Assembly (NCBI RefSeq): GCF_014199335.1
Contig: NZ_JACIJI010000002.1
Location: forward strand, 124,001 to 188,000
DNA from: Stakelama sediminis
GTDB lineage: Bacteria; Pseudomonadota; Alphaproteobacteria; Sphingomonadales; Sphingomonadaceae
Direction of reading: 5' to 3'
Length of the DNA: 64,000 nt
The notes under the pieces are model-generated. The model had not been told where the DNA came from, ran no database searches, and saw only the letters and a program-made list of their open reading frames with translations. How positions within the stretch are numbered: position 1 is the first letter of the stretch; every line of letters begins with the position of its first letter. Shown piece after piece: positions 26,855-36,679 of the stretch. Made by a program: the position numbers and the translations under genes.

Positions 26855-26870
26855 GTTGTCGTTCGACAAC
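26855..26870. promoter_or_regulatory. Palindrome between thiolase and aldehyde dehydrogenase genes
   Basis: GTTGTCG (26855-26861) and CGACAAC (26864-26870) are exact reverse complements around TT. The site is in the middle of a divergent promoter region and is a good candidate operator for one or both genes. Confidence 0.5.
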
Positions 26871-26938
26871 CGGGCTTCCTGCCAGTATCTCTATCCGCAT
26901 AACGGCAAAAGAAAGCCCGATAGAATGGAGAGGGCGCA

Positions 26939-28357
26939 ATGACCGATACACTTGAGACTGTCCTAGGGACGCAGCGCAGCGCCTTTATGAGCCACTTGCC
27001 GGTGCCCGCCGCCGTCCGGCAGGATCGGCTGAAACGCGCCATTGCGATGGTTTCCGAGAATGCCGATGCATTATGCGACGCGCTGAGCGAGGATTTCGGC
27101 CATCGCAGCCGCGAACAGTCGATGATGACGGATATTGCTGCTTCAGTCGCGGCATTGAACCATGCGCGCAAACATCTTTCGCGCTGGATGAAGGCGGATC
27201 GCCGCCCGGTACAGTTCCCCCTCGGCCTGCTGGGTGCGCGCGGGCGGGTGGAATATCAGCCCAAGGGCGTGGTCGGCGTAATCGCGCCGTGGAATTTCCC
27301 GGTCAATCTGGTGATGACGCCGCTTGCGGGGATTCTGGCCGCCGGAAACCGGGCAATGGTCAAGATGTCTGAATATACACCGGTAACGTCCGAACTGATG
27401 GCGGAACTCGCGGGACGCTATTTCGATACCGAGGAACTGGCTTTCGTGACGGGCGGCGTGGAGGTGGGGCAGGCCTTTGCCGCCTTGCCATTCGATCACC
27501 TGCTGTTCACCGGTGCGACCGGGGTGGGGCGGCATATTCTGCATGCCGCAGCCGATAATCTGATGCCGGTGACGCTTGAACTCGGTGGAAAATCGCCGGT
27601 GATCGTCGGACAGTCCGCCGACATCGCGCGGACGACCGAACGGGTGGCGTTGGGAAAGATGCTGAACGCCGGGCAAATCTGCCTCGCGCCCGATTACATG
27701 CTGGTGCCGGAAGCTAAGGAGGCGGAGATAGTCGACGGGCTGACGCGTGCTGCCACTGCCATGTATCCGACGCTGCTCGCCAATCCCGATTATACGGCCA
27801 TCATCAATGACCGGCATTATGCACGACTGACCGACTGGATCGAGGATGCGCGGGCCAGAGGCGCGCAGGTCGTGGAGGTGAACCCCGCCGGGGAGGATTT
27901 TGCCGCGTCGAACAGCCGCAAGCTGCCGCTGCATATCATTCGCGACGCCACCGACGATATGCTGGTCATGCAGGAAGAGATATTCGGCCCCGTGCTGCCG
28001 ATCCGCCGCTACCGGGATATGGAGGGCGCTATAGCGGAGGTGAATGGCCGTCCCCGTCCGCTGGCACTTTATTATTTCGGGAACGACGCGAGCGAGGAGC
28101 GACAGGTGCTCGACCGGACGATTTCCGGTGGCGCAACCGTCAACGACGTTATTTTCCACGTTTCGATGGAGGAGTTGCCGTTCGGCGGTATCGGGCCATC
28201 GGGAATGGGCGCCTATCATGGGCGAACCGGGTTCGAAACCTTCAGCCATGCGCGCAGTGTCTTTCGCCAGTCGCGACTGGATGTGGCGAAGCTGGCCGGA
28301 CTGAAACCGCCTTATGGCAGGACCACCAGAAGTTCAATTCGCCGCCAGATGCGATAG
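26939..28357 (+). CDS. calB: Coniferyl-aldehyde dehydrogenase family protein
   Basis: A 472-residue class 3-like aldehyde dehydrogenase. GVVGVIAPWNFPVNL binds the cofactor, [12 protein letters not shown] carries the general-base Glu, and NAGQICLAPDY holds the catalytic Cys; FGGIGPSGMGAYHG is the conserved C-terminal motif. The N-terminal QDRLKRAIAMV and the short bridging region are typical of the CalB group that oxidises coniferyl aldehyde and similar aromatic or medium-chain aldehydes. The gene symbol rests on overall likeness, and other aldehydes are possible. Confidence 0.85.
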   Translation: MTDTLETVLGTQRSAFMSHLPVPAAVRQDRLKRAIAMVSENADALCDALSEDFGHRSREQSMMTDIAASVAALNHARKHLSRWMKADRRPVQFPLGLLGARGRVEYQPKGVVGVIAPWNFPVNLVMTPLAGILAAGNRAMVKMSEYTPVTSELMAELAGRYFDTEELAFVTGGVEVGQAFAALPFDHLLFTGATGVGRHILHAAADNLMPVTLELGGKSPVIVGQSADIARTTERVALGKMLNAGQICLAPDYMLVPEAKEAEIVDGLTRAATAMYPTLLANPDYTAIINDRHYARLTDWIEDARARGAQVVEVNPAGEDFAASNSRKLPLHIIRDATDDMLVMQEEIFGPVLPIRRYRDMEGAIAEVNGRPRPLALYYFGNDASEERQVLDRTISGGATVNDVIFHVSMEELPFGGIGPSGMGAYHGRTGFETFSHARSVFRQSRLDVAKLAGLKPPYGRTTRSSIRRQMR

Positions 28358-28373
28358 ACGATAGCGCTACCGC

Positions 28374-28401
28374 CAAAAAAAAGCCGCCCCGGAGGGCGGC
28401 T
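28374..28401 (-). terminator. Strong intrinsic terminator facing the minus strand
   Basis: AGCCGCCC (28382-28389) and GGGCGGCT (28394-28401) form a perfect 8-bp stem with a CGGA loop. The eight A's at 28375-28382 give a U-run only for minus-strand transcripts, yet no minus-strand protein gene feeds into it. On the plus strand, after calB, it lacks an adjacent U-run. Confidence 0.75.
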
Positions 28402-28597
28402 ATGAAAGTTTTTAGGAGAGGATGCCTGAAAGGCAGGTTCTTTTTGCGTTGCATCGAAAAATGTTGCAAGTGCGAAAGGCACGAGTGCAGTTGCAAAATA
28501 TGCAATCGTGAAAGCGGTTTCTTTGCAACTCAGATTCCGCCGTCTCCATCGGTGCTTGTTCCTTTGGGCTACCGCCTCTAAGGTCCGCGCCGCTTCG
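28375..28597 (-). ncRNA. Candidate minus-strand small RNA opposite the pyrH upstream region
   Basis: This rests on the minus-strand terminator at 28374-28401 and on an extended -10 element, TGTGATAAT (complement of 28603-28611), that would start a transcript of about 220 bases. No good -35 element is seen. No convincing start codon and reading frame lie within it, and several TTGCA repeats (28449-28527) occur inside. The family is not recognised. It could affect pyrH, whose start lies within its promoter, but this is inference. Confidence 0.35.
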
Positions 28598-28624
28598 CCC
28601 ACATTATCACAATGAAAAGATTCG

Positions 28625-29347
28625 ATGGCTGTATCCCGCTTTAACCGTATCCTGCTGAAACTTTCCGGCGAAGTCCTGATGGGGCAGGGACAATTCGGTA
28701 TCGATCCGGCCACCTGCGACCGCGTGGCGGGAGAAGTGGCCGCCGCGAAAGAGGCGGGGCACGAATTGTGCCTGGTGGTCGGTGGAGGCAATATTTTCCG
28801 CGGGCTGGCAGGCGCGGCAAAGGGCTTTGACCGCGCGAGCGCCGATTATATGGGGATGCTCGCCACGGTGATGAACGCGCTTGCGGTGCAGAATTCGCTG
28901 GAACGCATTGGTGTCGATACGCGGGTGCAGTCCGCGATTCCGATGGCGTCGGTGTGCGAACCCTATATCCGCCGTCGTGCCGAACGGCATCTGGAAAAGG
29001 GCCGGGTCGTGATTTTTGCGGCAGGTACCGGCAATCCGTTCTTCACCACCGACACCGGCGCTGCGTTGCGTGCTGCCGAGATGCGGTGCGATGCGCTGTT
29101 CAAGGGCACCAGCGTCGACGGCGTTTATGATGCCGACCCTAAAAAAGTGCCGGATGCAACGCGCTATAACACATTGAGCTTCGACCGCGTATTGGGCGAT
29201 AATCTGAAGGTGATGGACGCGGCTGCCGTTTCGTTGTGCCGCGACAATGATATTCCGATCGTCGTGTTCAATATCCGCGATGAGGGCAATCTGGCCGCGG
29301 TCTTGCGCGGTGAAGGAACATCGACAATCGTTCAGAACGACGATTGA
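28625..29347 (+). CDS. pyrH: UMP kinase
   Basis: A 240-residue cytoplasmic kinase that makes UDP from UMP with ATP. The amino-acid-kinase fold shows in [22 protein letters not shown] and [23 protein letters not shown], and [13 protein letters not shown] is the conserved nucleotide region. The length is standard. It is followed by frr 30 bases on, the usual order, but tsf and rpsB, which often precede it, lie 20 kb away. The ribosome binding site is weak (AAAAG). Confidence 0.97.
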   Translation: MAVSRFNRILLKLSGEVLMGQGQFGIDPATCDRVAGEVAAAKEAGHELCLVVGGGNIFRGLAGAAKGFDRASADYMGMLATVMNALAVQNSLERIGVDTRVQSAIPMASVCEPYIRRRAERHLEKGRVVIFAAGTGNPFFTTDTGAALRAAEMRCDALFKGTSVDGVYDADPKKVPDATRYNTLSFDRVLGDNLKVMDAAAVSLCRDNDIPIVVFNIRDEGNLAAVLRGEGTSTIVQNDD

Positions 29348-29377
29348 TTTTTGAGAAGATAGAAGAGGACGCATAGC

Positions 29378-29935
29378 ATGGCCGCTTATGACAAGGCCGA
29401 TCTGGAACGCCGTATGGCCGGTGCCGTCGAATCGCTGAAGCACGATCTTCAGGGGCTGCGCACCGGGCGCGCCAGCACAACGCTGCTCGATCCCGTCACG
29501 GTAGAAGTTTACGGTGCGCAGATGCCGATCAATCAGGTCGGTACGGTGTCGGCGCCCGAGCCGCGCATGTTGTCGGTGCAGGTCTGGGACAAAACGAATG
29601 TCGCTGCGGTGGACAAGGCGATCCGCTCGGCAGGTCTGGGTCTTAACCCGATCGTCGACGGCCAGAATGTTCGCCTGCCCATTCCCGATCTGACCGAGGA
29701 ACGGCGCAAGGAACTGGCAAAGCTCGCCGGGCAATATGCGGAAAAAGCGCGTATTGCCGCGCGCAACGTCCGGCGCGACGGCATGGACAGCCTGAAAACC
29801 GACGAGAAGAAGGGCGAGCTGAGCGAGGATGAGCGTAAACGCCTGGAAACAGAGGTGCAGAAACTGACAGACAGCACGATTGCCGATATCGATGCAGCCT
29901 CGCAGTCGAAGGAAAAGGAAATCCTGTCTCAGTGA
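29378..29935 (+). CDS. frr: Ribosome recycling factor
   Basis: A 185-residue factor that, with EF-G, splits the post-termination ribosome. [15 protein letters not shown] [16 protein letters not shown] at the N-terminus, [14 protein letters not shown] and the RRDGMDSLK segment are hallmarks. Length is exactly that expected. It follows pyrH and its stop overlaps the GTG of uppS (GTGA). Confidence 0.97.
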   Translation: MAAYDKADLERRMAGAVESLKHDLQGLRTGRASTTLLDPVTVEVYGAQMPINQVGTVSAPEPRMLSVQVWDKTNVAAVDKAIRSAGLGLNPIVDGQNVRLPIPDLTEERRKELAKLAGQYAEKARIAARNVRRDGMDSLKTDEKKGELSEDERKRLETEVQKLTDSTIADIDAASQSKEKEILSQ

Positions 29936-30681
29936 TATCGCGTCCCGCACCAGCGCCGCTTGCCGGTGGCGACGGTGGCATTGCCGGGGCGCCCCGGCAT
30001 GTTGCAATTATCATGGACGGAAACGGGCGCTGGGCAAAGGCGCGCCGTTTGCCGCGCATTGCCGGACATCGTCAGGGTGTGGAGGCGGTGCGCAAGGTAT
30101 CGCGTGCTGCCCGCGAACTGGGCATCGAGGTTCTGACTCTGTACGCCTTTTCCTCCGAAAACTGGCGGCGTCCACCGGCTGAAGTCAGCGATCTGATGGG
30201 CCTGTTGCGGCGGTTCCTGCGCAATGAGGTCGAGGAACTGGTGCGCGAAGGCGTCCGGTTGCGCGTCATTGGCGATTATCGCGCGCTGTCGCCCGATCTG
30301 GTCGAGATGGTCGAGGATGTTGTCGAGCGGACCCGCGATGCCGAGGGGGCGACGCTGGTCATCGCGCTCAACTACGGATCGCAGCGCGAGATACTGGCGG
30401 CGGCGCGGCGTGTGGCGGAGGCGGCGCGCGATGGCGTGCTCAACCCCGATACACTGGACGAGGCCGTGTTCGAGACGTTTCTCGACACCCATGACCTGCC
30501 GCCGCTCGATCTGATGATCCGCACGTCGGGCGAGCAGCGGCTTTCCAATTTCCTGTTGTGGCAGGCGGCCTATGCCGAATTGCTGTTCGTCGATACGCTC
30601 TGGCCGGATTTCGACGGCGCGACGCTGGCGGCGGCGCTGTCGAGTTATGGCATGCGGCATCGCCGATTTGGAGGCTTGTGA
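29932..30681 (+). CDS. uppS: Isoprenyl transferase (undecaprenyl diphosphate synthase)
   Basis: A 249-residue cis-prenyltransferase that builds undecaprenyl diphosphate, the lipid carrier for peptidoglycan and surface glycans. [16 protein letters not shown] holds the catalytic Asp, and [12 protein letters not shown] and [19 protein letters not shown] are family signatures. It begins with GTG overlapping the frr stop. An N-terminal extension of about 20 Pro/Ala/Gly-rich residues precedes the core. Confidence 0.96.
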   Translation: MISRPAPAPLAGGDGGIAGAPRHVAIIMDGNGRWAKARRLPRIAGHRQGVEAVRKVSRAARELGIEVLTLYAFSSENWRRPPAEVSDLMGLLRRFLRNEVEELVREGVRLRVIGDYRALSPDLVEMVEDVVERTRDAEGATLVIALNYGSQREILAAARRVAEAARDGVLNPDTLDEAVFETFLDTHDLPPLDLMIRTSGEQRLSNFLLWQAAYAELLFVDTLWPDFDGATLAAALSSYGMRHRRFGGL

Positions 30682-31454
30682 GCGCGGCCGGCACCCCCCG
30701 TTCCGATCTCGCCACGCGTACCGTTGTCGGCGTGGCCCTGATCGCGCTCGCCGCCGCGGCACTGATTCTCGGCGGCTATTTGTTCTGGCTCGTGCTGGTG
30801 GTTGCCGGGCTGCTGATGTTGGCGGAGTGGAGCGACCTTCTCGGCGTTTCATACCGGTTCAAAAGGATCGCGCAGTTCAGCCTTTCGGTGCCGCTGGCGA
30901 TCCTGTGCCCTGCCGCGGCGGGGCCGGGTTTCCTGGCGCTGGGCCTGACGTTCGGGGCGGCGTTTTTCGTTGTTATCGTGACGCAGCGGCCGATTCTGGC
31001 TGCTGGCGTGCTGTATGTCGGCCTGCCTGTGCTGGCATTGCTGGTCATTCGTGCACAGCCCGATGGCCTGTTGCTGGCCTTCTGGGCCATGGCGCTGGTC
31101 TGGGCATGCGATATCGGTGGTTACTTTGCAGGGCGGTCGATCGGCGGTCCCAAACTTGCACCATCCATCAGCCCTAACAAGACCTGGTCGGGACTGGCCG
31201 GCGGGGTGGTGGCAGCGGCGGCCTTTGCATCGGTGCTCTATCGCTTTGGGCTGCCGGTGCAACTGGCCATTGCGACGCCGCTCCTCGCGGTTGTCGCGCA
31301 GATGGGTGACCTTTACGAAAGCTGGATGAAACGCAGAGCAGGCGTCAAGGATTCGGGAACGATGCTGCCGGGCCATGGTGGATTTCTCGACAGGCTCGAC
31401 GGACTGGTGCCGGTGGCGCCGATCGCGGCTCTGCTGGTGGTATTGGTACGATGA
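30678..31454 (+). CDS. cdsA: Phosphatidate cytidylyltransferase
   Basis: A 258-residue membrane enzyme that makes CDP-diacylglycerol for phospholipid synthesis. The C-terminal signature KDSGTMLPGHGGFLDRLDG is complete, and ISPNKTWSG precedes it. About seven transmembrane helices are visible. The GTG start at 30678 has TTGGAGG close upstream and overlaps the uppS stop (GTGA). Its product feeds psd-pssA type reactions encoded at 47 kb. Confidence 0.95.
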   Translation: MSAAGTPRSDLATRTVVGVALIALAAAALILGGYLFWLVLVVAGLLMLAEWSDLLGVSYRFKRIAQFSLSVPLAILCPAAAGPGFLALGLTFGAAFFVVIVTQRPILAAGVLYVGLPVLALLVIRAQPDGLLLAFWAMALVWACDIGGYFAGRSIGGPKLAPSISPNKTWSGLAGGVVAAAAFASVLYRFGLPVQLAIATPLLAVVAQMGDLYESWMKRRAGVKDSGTMLPGHGGFLDRLDGLVPVAPIAALLVVLVR

Positions 31455-32617
31455 ACGAACGCAAACGCATTACGATACTCGGGGCCACCGGGTCGGTCGG
31501 CACCTCGACGCTCGATTTGATCGAGCGGTCGCCCGACGCGTTCGATGTGGTGGCGCTGACGGCGTACCGCGATGTCGAAGGACTGGCCGCCGCTGCGCGG
31601 CGCACCGGCGCGCAATGGGCTGTGATTGGCGATGCGCAGCGACTGGACGCCCTGCGCGAAGCGCTTGCCGGAACTAATGTGCAGGTTGCCGCCGGGGCCG
31701 ATGCGATTTGCGATGCCGCACGTCTGCCCGTCGACTGGACAATGGCGGCGATTGTCGGGTGCGCCGGGTTGAAACCGACCATGGCGGCGGTGGAGCAGGG
31801 GCAGACAGTTGCGCTGGCCAACAAGGAGGCGCTGGTATCGGCGGGCGATGTCATGCTCGCGGCGGTTCAGAAACATGGCGCAACCCTGTTGCCCGTCGAT
31901 TCGGAGCATAACGCCGTATTCCAGTGTTTTGACCATGAAGCGCCTCGCCGCGTGCGCAAGGTGACGCTGACGGCCAGCGGCGGCCCGTTTCGCGAATGGT
32001 CGGCGGATGCGATGCGCGCGATCACGCCGGAGCAGGCGGTGGCCCATCCCAACTGGTCGATGGGCGCCAAGATTTCGGTCGATTCGGCGACGATGATGAA
32101 CAAGGGGCTGGAACTGATCGAGGCATTCCACCTGTTCCCTGTCGACGTGGCGCAACTCGATATTCTCGTGCATCGCCAGTCAGTGGTGCATTCGATGGTG
32201 GAATATGTCGACGGGTCGGTGCTGGCGCAACTCGGCACGCCCGATATGCGCACGCCCATCGCCTATTGTCTGGCCTGGCCCGACCGTATGGCGACGCCGT
32301 GCCCGCCGCTTGATCTGGCGACGATCGGGCGCCTTGATTTCGAAGCGCCGGACCCGGCCCGTTTCCCGGCCATTCCGTTGGCCCGTGCCGCGCTGGAGGC
32401 TGGTGGCGCTCGCCCGGCAATCCTGAATGCCGCGAATGAGGTGGCCGTGGCAGCATTTTTGGAGCGGCGTATCGGATTCCTCGAAATTGCCGTAATCGTC
32501 GCCGATACATTGTCCTGCTATGATCCGGAACCGCCGGTATCGCTCGATTCGGTGCTTGCCATCGATGCCGAGGCAAGGCGGATCGCGGAACAGCGAGTAG
32601 AGGACTGCGTATCTTGA
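31451..32617 (+). CDS. dxr: 1-deoxy-D-xylulose 5-phosphate reductoisomerase
   Basis: A 388-residue MEP-pathway enzyme making 2-C-methylerythritol 4-phosphate with NADPH. ILGATGSVGTSTLDLI is the NADPH site, LANKEALVSAG and LLPVDSEHNAVFQ carry the substrate and metal ligands, and SVDSATMMNKGLELIEA completes the catalytic domain. The start overlaps the cdsA stop (ATGA). It supplies the isoprenoid precursor used by UppS two genes upstream. Confidence 0.97.
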   Translation: MNERKRITILGATGSVGTSTLDLIERSPDAFDVVALTAYRDVEGLAAAARRTGAQWAVIGDAQRLDALREALAGTNVQVAAGADAICDAARLPVDWTMAAIVGCAGLKPTMAAVEQGQTVALANKEALVSAGDVMLAAVQKHGATLLPVDSEHNAVFQCFDHEAPRRVRKVTLTASGGPFREWSADAMRAITPEQAVAHPNWSMGAKISVDSATMMNKGLELIEAFHLFPVDVAQLDILVHRQSVVHSMVEYVDGSVLAQLGTPDMRTPIAYCLAWPDRMATPCPPLDLATIGRLDFEAPDPARFPAIPLARAALEAGGARPAILNAANEVAVAAFLERRIGFLEIAVIVADTLSCYDPEPPVSLDSVLAIDAEARRIAEQRVEDCVS

Positions 32618-33747
32618 GCCAATCGCCGGGTTTCTTTCTGACGATTATCGCCTTTGCCCTGGTGCTGGGGCCGCTGGTGTTCCTGCATGAGCTGGGTCAC
32701 TATCTCGCCGGACGGCTGTTCGGGGTGAAGGCAGAAGCATTTTCGATCGGATTCGGGCGGGAGATTGCGGGCTTCACCGATCGCAGGGGCACGCGATGGA
32801 AATTCGGCTGGTTGCCTTTGGGCGGCTATGTCCGCTTTGCCGGAGACATGAACCCGGCGAGTCAGCCGACGCCCGAATGGCTGGCGCTGCCCGCCGACGA
32901 ACGGGCAAGAACGTTTCAGGCCAAGTCCTTGTGGCAACGCGCGATTATCGTTGCGGCGGGGCCATTTACGAATTTTCTGATCGCTATCGTTATTCTGGCA
33001 ACCTTTGCCGGGGTTTACGGCGTCGATCGGACGCCCCCGGTGGTTGGCGCGGTGATGGAAGGCAGTGCCGCGGCGAAGGCCGGGCTGGAACCCGGCGACC
33101 GGATTACCGCGATCGGCGGACGCCATGTCTCCACCTACAAGGATCTGGCGCAATATACGGTGATGCGACCGGGTGAACGGGTCTCGCTGGATATTGTGCG
33201 TAACGGTAGCCCGCGCGCGATGGAAGTGACGCTGGACGTGCATCGAGAGGTGGACCGGTTCGGCAACGAATATCGCATGGGCCGCCTGGGTGTTGCCAAT
33301 GGCAGCCCGGTGTTGGAAAAGGTCGGCGCCCTGGGTGCGATCGGTGCCGGAGCGAGCCAGACCGTTGACGTGATTCGCGGAACACTCGACGGGCTGGGTC
33401 AGATGATTACCGGCCGTCGTTCGATCGACGAACTCGGCGGTCCGGTTCGGATCGCCGATATGGCGGGCGAACAGCTTACATTGGGCTGGCAACCGCTGAT
33501 TTTCTTCATTGCGATGATTTCGATTAATCTCGGATTCATCAACCTCTTGCCAGTTCCTGTGCTTGATGGCGGTCATTTGCTTTTCTATGCGGTGGAGGCG
33601 GTTCGTCGTCGGCCGGTCGGCCCGGAAGCAATGGAATGGGCGTTCCGGGGAGGTTTGGCTGCAATCCTGGCATTATTCCTGATCGTAACATTCAACGATC
33701 TCGACGCTTTTGGCCTCTGGCACGGCTTGGCCGGGTTGATTGGCTGA
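32614..33747 (+). CDS. rseP: RIP metalloprotease RseP (site-2 protease)
   Basis: A 377-residue intramembrane zinc protease. The active site HELGH is in the first helix (FLHELGHYLAGRLFG), and the second motif NLLPVPVLDGGHL near the C-terminus supplies the aspartate. One PDZ domain (VVGAVMEGSAAAKAGLEPGDRI) lies between. Such enzymes cut anti-sigma factors or leftover signal peptides. The TTG start overlaps the dxr stop (TTGA), consistent with coupled translation. Confidence 0.94.
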   Translation: MSQSPGFFLTIIAFALVLGPLVFLHELGHYLAGRLFGVKAEAFSIGFGREIAGFTDRRGTRWKFGWLPLGGYVRFAGDMNPASQPTPEWLALPADERARTFQAKSLWQRAIIVAAGPFTNFLIAIVILATFAGVYGVDRTPPVVGAVMEGSAAAKAGLEPGDRITAIGGRHVSTYKDLAQYTVMRPGERVSLDIVRNGSPRAMEVTLDVHREVDRFGNEYRMGRLGVANGSPVLEKVGALGAIGAGASQTVDVIRGTLDGLGQMITGRRSIDELGGPVRIADMAGEQLTLGWQPLIFFIAMISINLGFINLLPVPVLDGGHLLFYAVEAVRRRPVGPEAMEWAFRGGLAAILALFLIVTFNDLDAFGLWHGLAGLIG

Positions 33748-33808
33748 CGCGGTTAGGGCAGGGCAGACGCTTCGCGTAGATGAGTGTATTTTTTTCCGAC
33801 TGGGGTGG

Positions 33809-36679
33809 ATGGTGACGACAAGCAGGTCTTCCAATTTCGGCGCGCATGCCAAGACATTTGCGCTGGCATGTACAATGCTGTCGGGGCTGGGCGTCGCCCA
33901 TGCACAGACGGCAGAAACGCCACCAGCCGCAAATGGCGGGCAGCAGCAGGCAGCGCCGCAGCAGCCGGCCCAGCAGCAACCGGCCCAGCCGACCATGACG
34001 CAGGTGCCGCCCGCATCGACGCCGGGCGCGCAGCAACAGCCAGTGACGCCCGTGCTGCCCGCGCCGCAGGAGCACGTCGTCAAATCGCTTCAGGTTGAGG
34101 GCGAGCAGCGGATCGATCCGTCGACGATCCTGTCTTATACCAAGCTGCGTGTGGGACAGCCCTACACAACGGTTACGATCGATCAGGCAATCAAGGATCT
34201 TCTGTCGAGCGACTTCCTTGCCGATGTGTCGATCGAAGGCGTTGAGACGGGCAACCTGATCATTCACGTCAAGGAAAACCCGATCATCAACCGGGTCATT
34301 CTTGAAGGCAATAAGCGGCTGAAAAGCGATAAGATCCAGAAAGAGATCAAGCTCGCGCCGCGCCAGATCTTTACCCGCACCGCCGTGCGTGCAGACGTTG
34401 CACGGATTATCGAGCTCTATCGCCGTCAGGGGCGCTTCGGCGCCACTGTCGATCCGCAGATGGTCAAGCTGAGCCAGAATCGTGTCGACGTCGTCTTCGA
34501 CATTCACGAAGGACCGAAGTCCAAGGTTACCGCGATCAACATCATCGGTAACCATGTCTTCTCCGATGCTAAGCTGCGTAGCGAAATGGCGACCAAGCAG
34601 GCGAAATGGTTCCGCCTGTTCAGCTCGAACACGAGCTACGATCAGGACCGTATGGCCTATGATCAGCAGAAGCTGCGTCAGTTCTATCTGACCGAAGGCT
34701 ATGCCGATTTCCGGGTCGTATCGGCGGTTGCCGAACTGACGCCCAACAAGCGCGATTTTATCATCACTTATGTGGTGGAGGAAGGAAAGCGCTACAAGTT
34801 CGGGCCGATTACGGTGGACAGCGGTATCCGCACCCTGGACGGCGATAAGCTGCAAAAGGCGCTCTCGATCAAGGAAGGGCAGTGGTATAATGCGAAAGAG
34901 GTCGAGGATACCGTCGACCAGTTGACGCAGACGGCAGGGCTGGCAGGCTATGCCTTCGCCAATGTTCGCCCCAGCTTCCAGCCGGATCGCAAAGACCTGA
35001 CCATGGGGATCGACTTCGTCATCGGCGAAGCCAAGCGTACCTATGTCGAAAACGTCAATATCACCGGAAACACCAATACCAAGGACAAGGTGATCCGGCG
35101 CGAGATGCGCCTGGCGGAGGGCGATCCGTTCAACGCGTTCCTCGTCAAGCGATCGGAAAACCGGATCAACTCGCTGGGCTATTTTCAGGACAAGTTCGAC
35201 ATTAAGCAGAAGAAGGGTTCGGCAGATGACCGGATCGACCTCGATGCGAATGTTGAGGAAAAGGCGACGGGCGAATTGTCGCTGTCGGCAGGCTATTCCA
35301 GCCTTGAACGCTTTCTGATCCAGGCGTCCATTCGTCAGCGGAACTTCCGCGGCATGGGGCAGACTGCCTATGCTACGGTCAATTATTCCTATTATTCAAA
35401 GTCGATCGAGGCAGGATTCACCGAGCCTTATCTGTTCGACAAGCCGATCGCGCTGGGTGGCACCATCTTCCGTCGTGACTATAATTCGTTCAACTATATC
35501 GGGGACAGTCGAAACACGGTCTATTCGCAGGTTTCGACTGGCTTCAATATCTTCTCCAGTATTCCTTTGACAGAATACTGGTCGCTGACGGGTCGGTACA
35601 CGCTGAGCGAGGACGACGTTTCACTTGATCAGGCAACCTATTATACTAACGGTGTCTGTGACCCGTTAAAGGGTGGTCGCTATCTTTGTGAAGCGATCGG
35701 AAATCGTCTGACGTCGGCTGTCGGGTTGCAGCTTCGCTATAGCAGCCTGAACAGCTATATGTTCCCGACTGCGGGTCATTATATCCAGTTGGGCGTCGAC
35801 TTTGCCGGTCTTGGCGGCGACGTGCATTATATACGTGGTCAGGCGCAGGGGCGTAAATACTGGAATCTGGGTAGCGGGTTTATCTTCAATGTGTCGGCAG
35901 AGGGCGGATATATTCATTCGCTCGACAAGTCGCCCGGTAACGGCGTCGACCCGGTACGTATTACCGATCGCTTCTATCTGGGAGAGCCGCAATTCGCCGG
36001 TTTTGATATTCGCGGTGTCGGTCCGCGCATTCAGCGCATCTATTATAATGGCGAAGACCCGGCGAGCGGCAATCAGTTGCTGGTCACCGGCAAGAACAAT
36101 ATTTCTGACGACCCGCTGGGTGGTAAAGCCTATTATCTGGGTAAGGCGGAATTGCAGATTCCATTGGGTTCGGCCGGATCGTCGCTTGGCTTGCGTCCGT
36201 CGATCTTCGTCCAGGTGGGTGCCTTGTTCGGCCTGACCCGACCGAAGCCGACGGCGACGTTCACGCAGGCGACCGATTCCAACGGCAATTTGCTGTACAA
36301 TGCCGATGGCTCTCCATCGCTTGAACCGCTGCCGCTTACCACGACCGTAAACGGTGCTTCCGTACCTTTGTATATCAATACATATACTACGGATGCCGGA
36401 ACGGCAGCGACACGCTACACGACCTGCGCCACCGGCTATGCCGACAGCTATGGTGGTACATGTTCGGGGTCGACTGCCAACGTGCTGTCGGTCGGCACGC
36501 AGCCCTTTGTCGAGCGCTATCTGGGCGATAGCGCATCGCCACGAGTCGCCATCGGCTTTGGCGTAAACTGGAATTCACCGTTCGGTCCGCTGCGCATCAA
36601 CGTGGCGAAAGCAATTCTGACCCAGCCGGGCGATGATCCCAAACTGTTCACCTTCAACGTAGGAACGTCCTTCCAATGA
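33809..36679 (+). CDS. bamA: Outer membrane protein assembly factor BamA
   Basis: A 956-residue Omp85 protein, the core of the BAM complex that inserts beta-barrel proteins. A signal peptide (cleavage after VAHAQ) is followed by a Pro/Gln-rich linker, five POTRA repeats (from VKSLQVEGEQRI onward) and a C-terminal barrel with the conserved GFDIRGVGPR (VRGF/Y-like) lid motif and final Phe-containing strand (FNVGTSFQ). The ATG at 33809 was chosen because the signal peptide begins there. The Pro/Gln linker before POTRA1 is longer than in E. coli. Its stop overlaps the next start (ATGA). Confidence 0.95.
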   Translation: MVTTSRSSNFGAHAKTFALACTMLSGLGVAHAQTAETPPAANGGQQQAAPQQPAQQQPAQPTMTQVPPASTPGAQQQPVTPVLPAPQEHVVKSLQVEGEQRIDPSTILSYTKLRVGQPYTTVTIDQAIKDLLSSDFLADVSIEGVETGNLIIHVKENPIINRVILEGNKRLKSDKIQKEIKLAPRQIFTRTAVRADVARIIELYRRQGRFGATVDPQMVKLSQNRVDVVFDIHEGPKSKVTAINIIGNHVFSDAKLRSEMATKQAKWFRLFSSNTSYDQDRMAYDQQKLRQFYLTEGYADFRVVSAVAELTPNKRDFIITYVVEEGKRYKFGPITVDSGIRTLDGDKLQKALSIKEGQWYNAKEVEDTVDQLTQTAGLAGYAFANVRPSFQPDRKDLTMGIDFVIGEAKRTYVENVNITGNTNTKDKVIRREMRLAEGDPFNAFLVKRSENRINSLGYFQDKFDIKQKKGSADDRIDLDANVEEKATGELSLSAGYSSLERFLIQASIRQRNFRGMGQTAYATVNYSYYSKSIEAGFTEPYLFDKPIALGGTIFRRDYNSFNYIGDSRNTVYSQVSTGFNIFSSIPLTEYWSLTGRYTLSEDDVSLDQATYYTNGVCDPLKGGRYLCEAIGNRLTSAVGLQLRYSSLNSYMFPTAGHYIQLGVDFAGLGGDVHYIRGQAQGRKYWNLGSGFIFNVSAEGGYIHSLDKSPGNGVDPVRITDRFYLGEPQFAGFDIRGVGPRIQRIYYNGEDPASGNQLLVTGKNNISDDPLGGKAYYLGKAELQIPLGSAGSSLGLRPSIFVQVGALFGLTRPKPTATFTQATDSNGNLLYNADGSPSLEPLPLTTTVNGASVPLYINTYTTDAGTAATRYTTCATGYADSYGGTCSGSTANVLSVGTQPFVERYLGDSASPRVAIGFGVNWNSPFGPLRINVAKAILTQPGDDPKLFTFNVGTSFQ

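Noticed and set aside
28359..28372. TAGCGCTA palindrome after calB, like the XylR-type operator
   Set aside because: It lacks the outer TG...CA bases and sits just past a stop codon rather than in a promoter; probably chance.
28312..28791. 159-codon minus-strand frame over the pyrH upstream gap
   Set aside because: It reads straight through the strong minus-strand terminator and into calB, has no start codon with a ribosome binding site, and its only protein-like part is a short hydrophobic stretch.
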